Assembly (NCBI RefSeq): GCF_000717995.1
Contig: NZ_JODM01000004.1
Span: 62,001-126,000, forward strand
DNA: 64,000 nucleotides
DNA from: Streptomyces violaceorubidus
GTDB lineage: Bacteria > Actinomycetota > Actinomycetes > Streptomycetales > Streptomycetaceae
Direction: 5' to 3'
The notes below the pieces were generated by a model. The model had not been told where the DNA came from. It worked only from the letters and a program-made list of their open reading frames with translations, and did not search any database. The translations under genes and the position numbers were made by a program. This document shows positions 1 through 7,312 of the stretch, piece by piece. Numbering within the stretch: position 1 is the first letter of the stretch; the number at the start of each line of letters is the position of its first letter.

Positions 1-585
1 CCCCACCCGCCACGCCCTGCGCACCCCTCCGGCCGACGCGCTGCGAACGCCCTGACGCCGACACGGGGGCCGCCGCCCACCCCGCCGACACGGGGGCCGC
101 CGCCCACCCCGCCGGCCGAGGGCTGCGACCGGCGGTTCGGCGACCGGACGCCCTCGCGACGGGCGGTCCCTCCAGGCCGGACAGACACCCTGTACGACCT
201 GGGCGCTACGGCGGGGCCGGACGCCCTTCACCCCCCGGATGCGACGGCCGGACCGGACGCCCTCCACGACCGGGGCGCTACGGACCGGCCCCGCGACGGG
301 CGCGGGAACACAGCCGGACACGCTCCACGACCCCCGCGCCCCTCCCGGCCCCGCCGACGGCAGGGTCGGAGCCCCACCTCACCGGCCGAAACCGGCGAGC
401 CTTCGCGGTCGGCAGGCCCGTCGGCCCGACTCCTGCACGGCCCGCGCACCACGGCCGCGCGGGGGCCCCGCGGCGGGGCGGGGGGCACAGCCGGACACGC
501 CCCACGACCCGGCGGTTCGGGGACCGGGCCCCCGGCGGCCCGGGAGGTCGGCGGGCGGGCCGGGTGGGGCTGGGCCGGGTGGGGC
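1..585. other. Gene-free, repeat-rich GC segment
   Basis: I see no convincing gene here; the open frames on both strands have low-complexity Pro/Arg/Ala translations. It contains a perfect tandem duplication of a 27-bp unit at 60-113. It also holds several diverged copies of a block of the type CCGGAC-N3-CTCCACGACC, for example near 140, 217, 250, 315 and 490. It lies beyond the 3' end of the ABC permease gene. Confidence 0.5.
60..113. repeat. Two perfect copies of a 27-bp tandem repeat
   Basis: The unit begins GACACGGGGGCCGCC and is present at 60-86 and 87-113 without mismatch. It lies in non-coding sequence. Confidence 0.8.
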
Positions 586-3117
586 TCACCCGTGCCGGGT
601 ACGGAGGGCCGTACGGGCCGGGAGGGTGACCGCGGCGAGGGTGAGGGCCGCCGCGGTGGTGGCGAAGGCGGCGTGGAGCAGCGGGGGCACGTGCGGGAAC
701 TCGCCGGTCAGGCCCCGCATCATCGGGGTCAGCGTGATGACGGCGATGGCGGTGCCCAGGGCCACGCCCGCCGCCGACACCAGCAGGCTCTCCCAGCCCA
801 GCATGCGCAGCACCTGGCGCCGGGTGGAGCCGACGAGGCGGAGCGTGTGCAGTTCGCGGCGGCGGTCCAGGACCGTCATCACCAGGGTGTTGGCCGCGGC
901 GACGGCGGCGAAGCCGCCCAGCACGGCGGCCATCGTGTAGTTCGCCCAGGCGCCGAACTCGCGGTCCACGTTCTGCGCGAGCGCGTACCCGGAGGCGTCC
1001 GTGACCTCGCCGAGCACGGTGAGCGGTGCCGCCTCGCCGCCGCTGACCAGCAGCGTGTCGGCGAAGGCCGACGTGACGTGCCCGTCCAGGGACGCGCGGT
1101 CCATGGTCACCGCCGGCAGGCCCAGGCCACGGCCGTAGACCGCGACGACCTCGGGGGCGGCCTTCGTGCCGTCGGGGAGGTGGAGCGGCAGCTTGTCGCC
1201 GAGCCCGGTGTCCGTGGCGGTGGCGAGGGTCTTGTCGATGGCGATCCGGCCCGGGCCCAGGCGCTCCAGGCCGCCCTCGCGCACGTCCAGGTCCTGGACC
1301 TCGGCGAGCTGCGCACCGGGACCCGAGACGCCCTGCGTCGCCGTCCCCTGCAACGAGGTCTCGCCGCCGCCGCGTACGGGCACCAGCACCTGCGTGTCCA
1401 GCAGGCTCACGGCCGCGTCGACGCCGGGCAGACGGGCGGCCCGGTCGGCGGCGTCGGCGGGCAGGCCCGCCGGGGCGGTGACGACGTGGTCCGCCGTGAC
1501 CCCCGCACGGAGCTGCTCCGAGGCGACGTGGCTCTCGCTGGTGTGCATGAAGACCAGCGTCGACGCGAAGGCCATCGCCAGCACGATCGGAGTGATCGCG
1601 GAGGCCAGTCGGCGGGCGTTGGTGCGCGAGTTGGCCGCGGCCAGCGACGCGGAGGCACCGCCGCCGCGCAGCAGCAGCCCGAAGAGCGCCGCGCACAGCC
1701 GCGCCAGGAGCGGCCCGAGCAGGGCGACGGCCAGCATGAAGAGCATGACGACACCCAGGGAGGCGTTGGCCGCGTCGGACCCGGCGGCGGAGGCCGCCAC
1801 CCCGGCCAGCACCGAACCGCCGCCGACCGCGGCCAGCCCGAGGACCGTACGGACGACGCCCGGCCGCAGCCGCTCCACCGAGGCCTCGGCGAGCGCCTGC
1901 CCCGGCCTGATCCTCGCGGGCCTGCGCCCGGCCGCCCAGCCGGCACCGAGCGCCGTGAGCAGCCCCACCCCGACGGCGGCCAGCAGCGGGAACCCCGACA
2001 CGTGCACCTCGACCGCCTCCGGGACGGCCCCGCGGTCCCGCATCTGACCGAACCACCAGTGCGCGAGCCCGATGCCCGGCAGGCAGCCGAGCAGCCCGGC
2101 GAGCGGGGCGACGAGCAGCGCCTCGGCGGCCACCGCGCGGCGGATCTGGCGCGGGGTGGCGCCGACGGCGCGCAGCAGCGCGAACTCGCGGGTGCGCTGA
2201 CCGACGGAGAGCGCGACCGTACCGGTCGCGGTGAAGACCGCGACCAGGGTGGCGATCCCGCCGAAGGAACCGCCGACCGCGAAGAGCGTCTCCTTGGCGT
2301 ACGCCAGCCCGTGGTCCTCGACCTCGCCGCGGTCGTCACCGGTGAGCACCTGCGCGCCCGTGCCCGCGAGGGCCTTTCCGACGGCGTCGGCGAGGGCGTC
2401 CGGGTCGACGCCGTCCTCGGCCACGACGGCGACGGCGTCGGCCTTGCCGGGATGCCCGGCCAGCACGGACGCCTCGGCGTCGGCGAACCAGGCCGTGCCC
2501 CCGGCACCGCCCGTCCCCTCGCCCGCGGCCTCACCCGCGAGGTCCCCCGCACCGGCTTCGGCCAGCCCGGACACCCGGAAGCCGGCGGGCCCGTCGGCCG
2601 TCTCCAGGGCGACGGTGTCGCCGACGCCGACCCGCGCGGTGCGGGCCGCGTCCGCGTCGAGGACCACCTCGCCCGGGTGCGGCGCGGCGCCCTTGGACAG
2701 CGCGGTGCCGGTGAAGGCGTGCGAGCCCCAGCCGTGGCCGGTGAGCCCACCGGCGGCGGAGGTGCCCCCGTGCACCGGGAAGGTGAGGTCCGGTACGGAG
2801 GTCGCCGCGCCCGGCACCTCGGCGGCCTTCGCCGCCAGCCCCGCGTCCACGCGGGCGGTGTCCGGCAGCGGGTACGCGGTCTCCTCGGGACCGTCGACGG
2901 TGTCGGCGACGACACGCGCCGACTGGTCGGCCGCCGCGACGACCTGCGCGTCGGCGTACCGCTCCGCCGGCACCGAGGCACGGATGCCGGTCTCCAGCAG
3001 GACGCCGCAGGCCGCGACGATCAGCGCCGACATCATCAGCGCGACGAAGGTGCCCGCGAACGAGGCGGGCTTGAAGCCCACGGCGGCGCGGGCGAGGCCG
3101 TTGGGCTTAAAGCTCAT
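586..3117 (-). CDS. ABC transporter permease, MacB/FtsX family
   Basis: This 843-residue permease has the two-module FtsX layout. An N-terminal membrane segment (about residues 20-40) is followed by an extracytoplasmic domain to about 245 and three membrane helices to about 385. Further helices lie near 415-525, then a second extracytoplasmic domain, then three final helices near 720-835. Such permeases work with a MacB-type ATPase to export peptides, antibiotics or lipids, or to move lipoproteins and regulate envelope enzymes. The ATG overlaps the stop of the ATPase gene (ATGA), so the two are translationally coupled. An RR/HK pair follows upstream on the same strand, as is usual for stress-responsive exporters. 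The substrate is unknown. The ATPase gene carries an in-frame stop, so function of the complex is uncertain. Confidence 0.9.
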   Translation of the reverse strand: MSFKPNGLARAAVGFKPASFAGTFVALMMSALIVAACGVLLETGIRASVPAERYADAQVVAAADQSARVVADTVDGPEETAYPLPDTARVDAGLAAKAAEVPGAATSVPDLTFPVHGGTSAAGGLTGHGWGSHAFTGTALSKGAAPHPGEVVLDADAARTARVGVGDTVALETADGPAGFRVSGLAEAGAGDLAGEAAGEGTGGAGGTAWFADAEASVLAGHPGKADAVAVVAEDGVDPDALADAVGKALAGTGAQVLTGDDRGEVEDHGLAYAKETLFAVGGSFGGIATLVAVFTATGTVALSVGQRTREFALLRAVGATPRQIRRAVAAEALLVAPLAGLLGCLPGIGLAHWWFGQMRDRGAVPEAVEVHVSGFPLLAAVGVGLLTALGAGWAAGRRPARIRPGQALAEASVERLRPGVVRTVLGLAAVGGGSVLAGVAASAAGSDAANASLGVVMLFMLAVALLGPLLARLCAALFGLLLRGGGASASLAAANSRTNARRLASAITPIVLAMAFASTLVFMHTSESHVASEQLRAGVTADHVVTAPAGLPADAADRAARLPGVDAAVSLLDTQVLVPVRGGGETSLQGTATQGVSGPGAQLAEVQDLDVREGGLERLGPGRIAIDKTLATATDTGLGDKLPLHLPDGTKAAPEVVAVYGRGLGLPAVTMDRASLDGHVTSAFADTLLVSGGEAAPLTVLGEVTDASGYALAQNVDREFGAWANYTMAAVLGGFAAVAAANTLVMTVLDRRRELHTLRLVGSTRRQVLRMLGWESLLVSAAGVALGTAIAVITLTPMMRGLTGEFPHVPPLLHAAFATTAAALTLAAVTLPARTALRTRHG

Positions 3118-3839
3118 GCCGTCACCCCCGTACCGACCCCGGCCCCGACCCCGACCCCGGCCGTCGCCCGCGTTCGGCCGGTGAGCGCGGTCATCCGTGC
3201 CGCGATCTCCTCCGCCGAACCCCGTTCGAGGTGGTCGGCGAAGGACCCGTCGGCGAGGAACAGCACACGGTCGGCCCAGGCGGCCGCGGCCGGGTCGTGG
3301 GTGACCATGACGACGGTGGCGCCGAGGGTGTCCACCGCGTGCCTCAGCAGCCCGAGGACCTCGGCGGCGGTACCGGTGTCGAGGGCGCCGGTGGGCTCGT
3401 CGGCGAAGATCACGTCGGGGGTGGTGACCAGGGCGCGGGCGACGGCCACGCGCTGCTGCTGGCCGCCGGACAGCTCGCCGGGCCGGCGCCGCGCCTTGTC
3501 GGCGAGCCCGACCTGCGCGAGCACCGCCGCCGCCCGGCCGCGGTCCTGACGCTGCCCGGCCAGGCGCAGGGGCAGCAGGACGTTCTGTTCCACGGTCAGC
3601 GACGGCAGCAGGTTGAACGCCTGGAAGACGAAGCCGAGGCGGCTGCGGCGCAGCTCGGTCAGCTCGTTCTCCTTCATGCCGGTGATCTCCGTGCCGCCGA
3701 GGCGCACCGACCCCGCCGACGGCCGGTCGAGCCCGGCGGCGCACTGGAGGAAGGTCGACTTGCCGGACCCGGACGGGCCCATGACGGCGGTGAAGGTGCC
3801 ACGGGGGAGGCCGAGATCGACGCCCGCGAGCGCGTGCAC
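3114..3839 (-). CDS. ABC transporter ATP-binding protein, N-terminus cut off by an in-frame TAG
   Basis: MacB/LolD-type ATPase for the coupled permease. From the GTG at 3839 it shows Walker A GPSGSGKST (residues 21-29), Q-loop Q73, signature LSGGQQQR (123-130), Walker B VIFADE (143-148) and an H-loop VMVTHD. The reading frame is open upstream to an ATG at 3983 with a GGGAG Shine-Dalgarno, except for a TAG at 3861-3863. The 40 residues before that TAG end in VELRGVRR, which is the normal first beta strand of the family, followed by YGRGAG. The gene therefore looks like a 289-codon ORF with a recent nonsense change, CAG to TAG being the simplest. The GTG at 3839 could restart translation but would lose that strand. 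A sequencing error is the main alternative. Confidence 0.8.
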   Translation of the reverse strand: MHALAGVDLGLPRGTFTAVMGPSGSGKSTFLQCAAGLDRPSAGSVRLGGTEITGMKENELTELRRSRLGFVFQAFNLLPSLTVEQNVLLPLRLAGQRQDRGRAAAVLAQVGLADKARRRPGELSGGQQQRVAVARALVTTPDVIFADEPTGALDTGTAAEVLGLLRHAVDTLGATVVMVTHDPAAAAWADRVLFLADGSFADHLERGSAEEIAARMTALTGRTRATAGVGVGAGVGTGVTA

Positions 3840-3860
3840 CGTGCCCGCGCCGCGGCCGTA

Positions 3861-3983
3861 CTACCGCCGGACCCCGCGCAGTTCGACGGCGAGCCCCGGC
3901 GTGGCGGCCGGGGCCCGCGGACGGTCGTCCGCCAGTCCCGGCCGGTGCTCGGCCTTCTGCCGCTTGCCCTTGCGTAGCCTCAT
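3861..3983 (-). pseudogene. Detached N-terminal fragment of the ABC ATPase
   Basis: ATG at 3983 with a good ribosome site encodes 40 residues rich in Lys/Arg, then PGLAVELRGVRR, then TAG. It is in the same frame as the ATPase that continues 21 bases after the stop. It is best read as the original start of that gene rather than as a separate peptide. Confidence 0.6.
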
Positions 3984-4090
3984 GGTCCCGTCTCCCTCAT
4001 CCGTCTCGCCCCGTCCATCAGGTGCGTCTGTGTGACGGAGGGAAGAGTGCGGGGACGGTTCGGCGCCGGGCGTCATACCCGGGAGCCAAT

Positions 4091-4114
4091 GTCGGACTGA
4101 TACCGCGGTAGGGG
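4091..4114. promoter_or_regulatory. Candidate operator upstream of the ABC operon
   Basis: It contains TACCGCGGTAGGGG (4101-4114), with a TACC/GGTA dyad. The 24 bases 4091-4114 match 20 of 24 bases of the site at 6163-6186, upstream of the neighbouring histidine kinase. It lies about 110-130 bases before the original ATPase start. A site for the adjacent response regulator is the natural guess. Confidence 0.5.
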
Positions 4115-4137
4115 TGGTGGGAGGCGTGGAGGCGGGA

Positions 4138-4815
4138 CTACTCCCCCGGCGCCACCAGCCCCGACTCGTAGGCGAAGACCACCGCCTGGGCGCGGTCGCG
4201 CAGGTCGAGCTTGGTCAGGACGCGGCTGACGTGCGTCTTCACCGTCTGCTCGGCCAGTACCAGGGTCTGGGCGATCTCCGCGTTGGAGTGCCCTCGGGCG
4301 ACCAGGGTGAGGACTTCGGTCTCGCGTTCCGTCAGGCCCTTGAGGCGCAGCGCGGGCTTGCCCCGGGACGTAGGGGGGCGCTGCTTGGCGAAGTCGGCGA
4401 TGAGGCGGCGCGTGACGGAGGGGGCGAGCAGGGCGTCGCCGGAGGCCACCACGCGGACCGCCGCGATGAGGTCGGCCGGCGGCGCGTCCTTCAGCAGGAA
4501 GCCGCTGGCGCCCGCGCGCAGCGCCTCGTACACGTAGTCGTCGACGTCGAACGTGGTGAGCATCAGCACCCTCGGCCGGTGGGTGACCCCCGGCGGCGGC
4601 GACAGCAGACGGCGCGCGGCCTCCAGCCCGTCCATCTCCGGCATCCGCACGTCCATCAGGACCACGTCCGGATGCGTACGGCGGCTCAGCTCGACGCCCT
4701 GGGCGCCGTCGGGGGCCTCGCCCACCACGTCGATGTCGCTCTGGGCGGCCAGCAGCGCGGCGAAGCCCGCCCGCACCATGGCCTGGTCGTCGACGATGAT
4801 GACGCGCGTCGTCAC
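4138..4815 (-). CDS. Two-component response regulator, NarL/LuxR type
   Basis: 225 residues. The receiver domain occupies about residues 3-120, with the acidic pair D9/D10, phosphoacceptor D55 in VLMDVRMP and a conserved K in FLLKDAP. A LuxR-type helix-turn-helix (LTERETEVL to VKTHVSRVLTKL) fills about residues 157-200. The GTG start at 4815 overlaps the stop of the kinase gene (GTGA), so the pair is translationally coupled. The ABC exporter genes follow 150 bases downstream on the same strand. This suggests a cell-envelope or drug stress circuit in which this protein controls the exporter. That role is inferred from position and from the shared upstream sequence. Confidence 0.92.
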   Translation of the reverse strand: MTTRVIIVDDQAMVRAGFAALLAAQSDIDVVGEAPDGAQGVELSRRTHPDVVLMDVRMPEMDGLEAARRLLSPPPGVTHRPRVLMLTTFDVDDYVYEALRAGASGFLLKDAPPADLIAAVRVVASGDALLAPSVTRRLIADFAKQRPPTSRGKPALRLKGLTERETEVLTLVARGHSNAEIAQTLVLAEQTVKTHVSRVLTKLDLRDRAQAVVFAYESGLVAPGE

Positions 4816-6110
4816 GTGAAATCCTCTTCCGTCAGGGGGAGTTGTGCGGCGACCCGGAAGCCGCCGTCCGGCAGCGGGCCCGCGTCGAGGGTGCCGCCGA
4901 CGAGCCGCACCCGCTCGCGCAGGCCGACCAGGCCGTGCCCGGTGCCGCCCACTTCGAGCGGCCCGGCGGTCGGCTCGGGCGGCGGGTCGTTGACCACCAG
5001 GACGGTGAGCCGCTCCCCGCCCCGGCCGTCGTCGGGCTGCTCCCCGCCCCGGCCGTCGTCGGGCTGCTCCCCGCCCTGCCCGTCGTCGGGCCGCGCCACC
5101 GACAGCGACACGTGCGTCGCGGCACCCGGCGCGTGCCGTACGACGTTCGCGAGGGCCTCCTGCACGATCCGGTACGCCGACAGGCCCACCGCCTCGGGCA
5201 CCTCGGCCTCGCAGGGAGTGAACTCCACCGGCCCGCCCGTGCGCGCCGTCGCCTCCACCAGCTGCCCGATCTGCGCGAGGCCCGGCTGGGGCACCAGTTC
5301 GCCGTGCGACTCCTCGTTGCGCAGCACGCCGAGGAGGCGTCGCATCTCGCCGAGCGACTCCCGCGCGGTCGCCGCGATGGAGGTGAACTCCCGCCGCACG
5401 TCCGGCGGCAGCGTGTCGTCGAGGCGGTACTCCGCGGTGTCCGCCTGCACCGTGATGACGGACATGTGGTGCGCCACCACGTCGTGCAACTCGCGCGCGA
5501 TGCGGGCGCGTTCCTCCAGCAGCGTCCGCCGACCCCGCTCGGCCTCGCTGATGGTCTCCTGCTCGGCCAGCCTGCGCCGCACCTCGGACCGCTCGCGCAG
5601 CACACCGCCCAGCAGGAGCGCGACGCCGCCGAGGATGGTGAGCAGCAGCTCCTTGGCGCCGGAGCCGTGCGGGGCGACGAATCCCAGACCGACGTTCGCC
5701 CCCGCCGTCGCCAGCCACACCAGCACCAGCGTCCGGGGCCGCTCGCGCAGGCCGAGGGCGAGGCAGAGGGCGACGTACCCGACGAGTTCCATGGGCGGGA
5801 ACGGCCACAGCAGCCGCTCCTGGAAGTCGACGGAGAGCAGGGCGAGGGCCCCGGCCACATCCCCGGCGAAGACCACGCACCAGGCATGCAGCGGCCGTAC
5901 GACGGCGAGCAGCAGCGGCGCGGCCTGCGCGACCGCCAGCGCGCTCGCGACACCGCCGTTCAGGCCGTAGTCGGCGGTGAGGACCACGATGGTGGTGGGC
6001 AGCAGGACGACGCACAGCACGAACGCCACGGCCCACGGCAGCAGCCGCACCCACCGCCGCGAGGCCCCCGCGAGCAGCGCACGAGGGCGCTCCTCCTCCA
6101 CTGAGGTCAT
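4812..6110 (-). CDS. Sensor histidine kinase, HisKA_3/DesK-like
   Basis: 432 residues from the ATG at 6110. Several membrane helices fill roughly residues 22-170. The HisKA_3 dimerisation/phosphoacceptor segment RARIARELHDVV has H209, and a HATPase domain ends the protein. There is no large external sensor domain, so the signal is probably read within the membrane, as in intramembrane-sensing kinases. Between the N and G boxes lies an unusual insert of three near-perfect repeats (DDGRGGEQP type), encoded by a 27-bp tandem repeat near 5015-5095. Its partner regulator overlaps its 3' end. A GTG at 6149 would add 13 residues without a better ribosome site. Confidence 0.9.
   Translation of the reverse strand: MTSVEEERPRALLAGASRRWVRLLPWAVAFVLCVVLLPTTIVVLTADYGLNGGVASALAVAQAAPLLLAVVRPLHAWCVVFAGDVAGALALLSVDFQERLLWPFPPMELVGYVALCLALGLRERPRTLVLVWLATAGANVGLGFVAPHGSGAKELLLTILGGVALLLGGVLRERSEVRRRLAEQETISEAERGRRTLLEERARIARELHDVVAHHMSVITVQADTAEYRLDDTLPPDVRREFTSIAATARESLGEMRRLLGVLRNEESHGELVPQPGLAQIGQLVEATARTGGPVEFTPCEAEVPEAVGLSAYRIVQEALANVVRHAPGAATHVSLSVARPDDGQGGEQPDDGRGGEQPDDGRGGERLTVLVVNDPPPEPTAGPLEVGGTGHGLVGLRERVRLVGGTLDAGPLPDGGFRVAAQLPLTEEDFT
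5015..5095. repeat. Three copies of a 27-bp tandem repeat inside the histidine kinase gene
   Basis: The unit encodes nine residues of the type DDGRGGEQP on the minus strand. The first two copies are identical or nearly so and the third has diverged. It lengthens a loop in the ATP-binding domain. Confidence 0.8.
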
Positions 6111-6162
6111 GGCCACCACCCTAGGTGCCGGGCGAAGCCACGCCGTCACCCTGGAGAGCCAA

Positions 6163-6186
6163 GCCGGAGTGCTACCCCGGTAGGGG
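6163..6186. promoter_or_regulatory. Candidate operator upstream of the histidine kinase gene
   Basis: It contains TACCCCGGTAGGGG (6173-6186), 53-76 bases before the kinase ATG. It matches the element at 4091-4114 at 20 of 24 positions. It could mediate autoregulation of the two-component operon. Confidence 0.5.
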
Positions 6187-6286
6187 GTCGGCCCGCCCCG
6201 AGCGGTCCCTCAGCCTCTGGCCGCCGTGCCTGGAAGGGGCGGACGGGGTGCGCGGCCGGCCGGAGGGTCCGGGCGGCCGCGCGGTG

Positions 6287-7312
6287 CTACGACGCCACCG
6301 GGGTCGTCGGGCCCACGAGTTCCGTCAGGACGTCCTCCATCGTCACGAAGCCCAGGACCGAGCCCGTCTCGCCGGTGACGGCGGCCAGGTGGCTGTCCTC
6401 GGCGCGCAGGGCGGTGAGGGTGTCGTCCAGGGGGGTGTCGATGCGGACGCGGGTGACGCGGTGCAGGGCCGTGCGCGGGAAGGGGCTCTCGCGGTCGGTC
6501 AGGCCCAGGGTGTCCTTGATGTGCAGGTAGCCGAGGACGGTGCCGCCGGGGCCGGTGACCGGGAAGCGGGAGTAGCCCGCGTCGGCGGCCATGCGTTCCA
6601 GCTCGGCCGGGGTGACCGTGTGCGGGACCGTGCGCATCTTCTGCACCGGGACCAGGATCTCGCCGACCGGGCGGGTGCCCAGCTCCAGCGCGTCGCGCAG
6701 GCGCTCGCCGTCGGCCGGGGTGAGCAGTCCGGCCTCGCTGGCGTCGACCACCATGCGGGCCAGCTGGTCGTCGGTGAAGACGGCCTCCACCTCGTCCTTC
6801 GGCTCCACCCGCAGCAGCTTGAGGAGCGTGTTGGCGAAGGCGTTGATGCCGAAGACGACCGGCTTCAGGGCCCGGGTGAGGGCCACCAGCGGCGGGCCGA
6901 GGATCAGCGCGGTGCTCGCCGGGGCGGCCAGCGCGATGTTCTTCGGGATCATCTCGCCGATCAGCATGTGGAGGTACGTCGCCAGGGTCAGGGCGATCGC
7001 GAAGGCGACCGGGTGGACCAGCGCGTGCGGCATGTGGACCGCCTCGAACACCGGCTCCATCAGGTGCGCGATGGCCGGTTCCGCGACCGCGCCGAGCACC
7101 AGGGAGGAGACGGTGATGCCGAGCTGGGCCGTGGCCAGCATCTGGGAGATGTGCTGGAGGCCCCACAGGGTCATCCGGGCGCGCTTGTCGCCCGCCTTCG
7201 CGCGCGGCTCGATCTGGCTGCGGCGCACCGAGATCATGGCGAACTCGGCACCCACGAAGAAGGCGTTGGTCAGCAGCGTCAGCGCGCCGACGAAGAGCTG
7301 TACGACGGTCAT
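6287..7312 (-). CDS. CNNM/CorC-type membrane protein with CBS domains
   Basis: 341 residues. An N-terminal DUF21/CNNM transmembrane domain (about residues 1-180) contains AEFAMISVRRSQIE and the GITVSSLVLGAVAEP helix. A CBS pair (about 200-330) includes phrases such as VPVQKMRTVP and VTMEDVLTELVG. Family members are linked to Mg2+ or Co2+ handling, and in some bacteria to haemolysin-like activity. It lacks the C-terminal CorC_HlyC domain of its partner. Its ATG overlaps the stop of the longer paralogue (ATGA), so the two are probably made together and may form a heteromer. This two-gene arrangement is common in actinobacteria. Confidence 0.9.
   Translation of the reverse strand: MTVVQLFVGALTLLTNAFFVGAEFAMISVRRSQIEPRAKAGDKRARMTLWGLQHISQMLATAQLGITVSSLVLGAVAEPAIAHLMEPVFEAVHMPHALVHPVAFAIALTLATYLHMLIGEMIPKNIALAAPASTALILGPPLVALTRALKPVVFGINAFANTLLKLLRVEPKDEVEAVFTDDQLARMVVDASEAGLLTPADGERLRDALELGTRPVGEILVPVQKMRTVPHTVTPAELERMAADAGYSRFPVTGPGGTVLGYLHIKDTLGLTDRESPFPRTALHRVTRVRIDTPLDDTLTALRAEDSHLAAVTGETGSVLGFVTMEDVLTELVGPTTPVAS

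Noticed and set aside
239..940. Open frames across the left edge on both strands
   Set aside because: Simple Pro/Arg/Ala translations, no ribosome site, no family blocks. They are effects of high GC and overlap the real permease gene.
4812..4821. TCACGTGAAA, resembling a second parS site
   Set aside because: The 10-base core is present, but the flanks differ at four of 14 positions, and it overlaps the start codon of a response regulator gene. I would not call it parS without ParB data.
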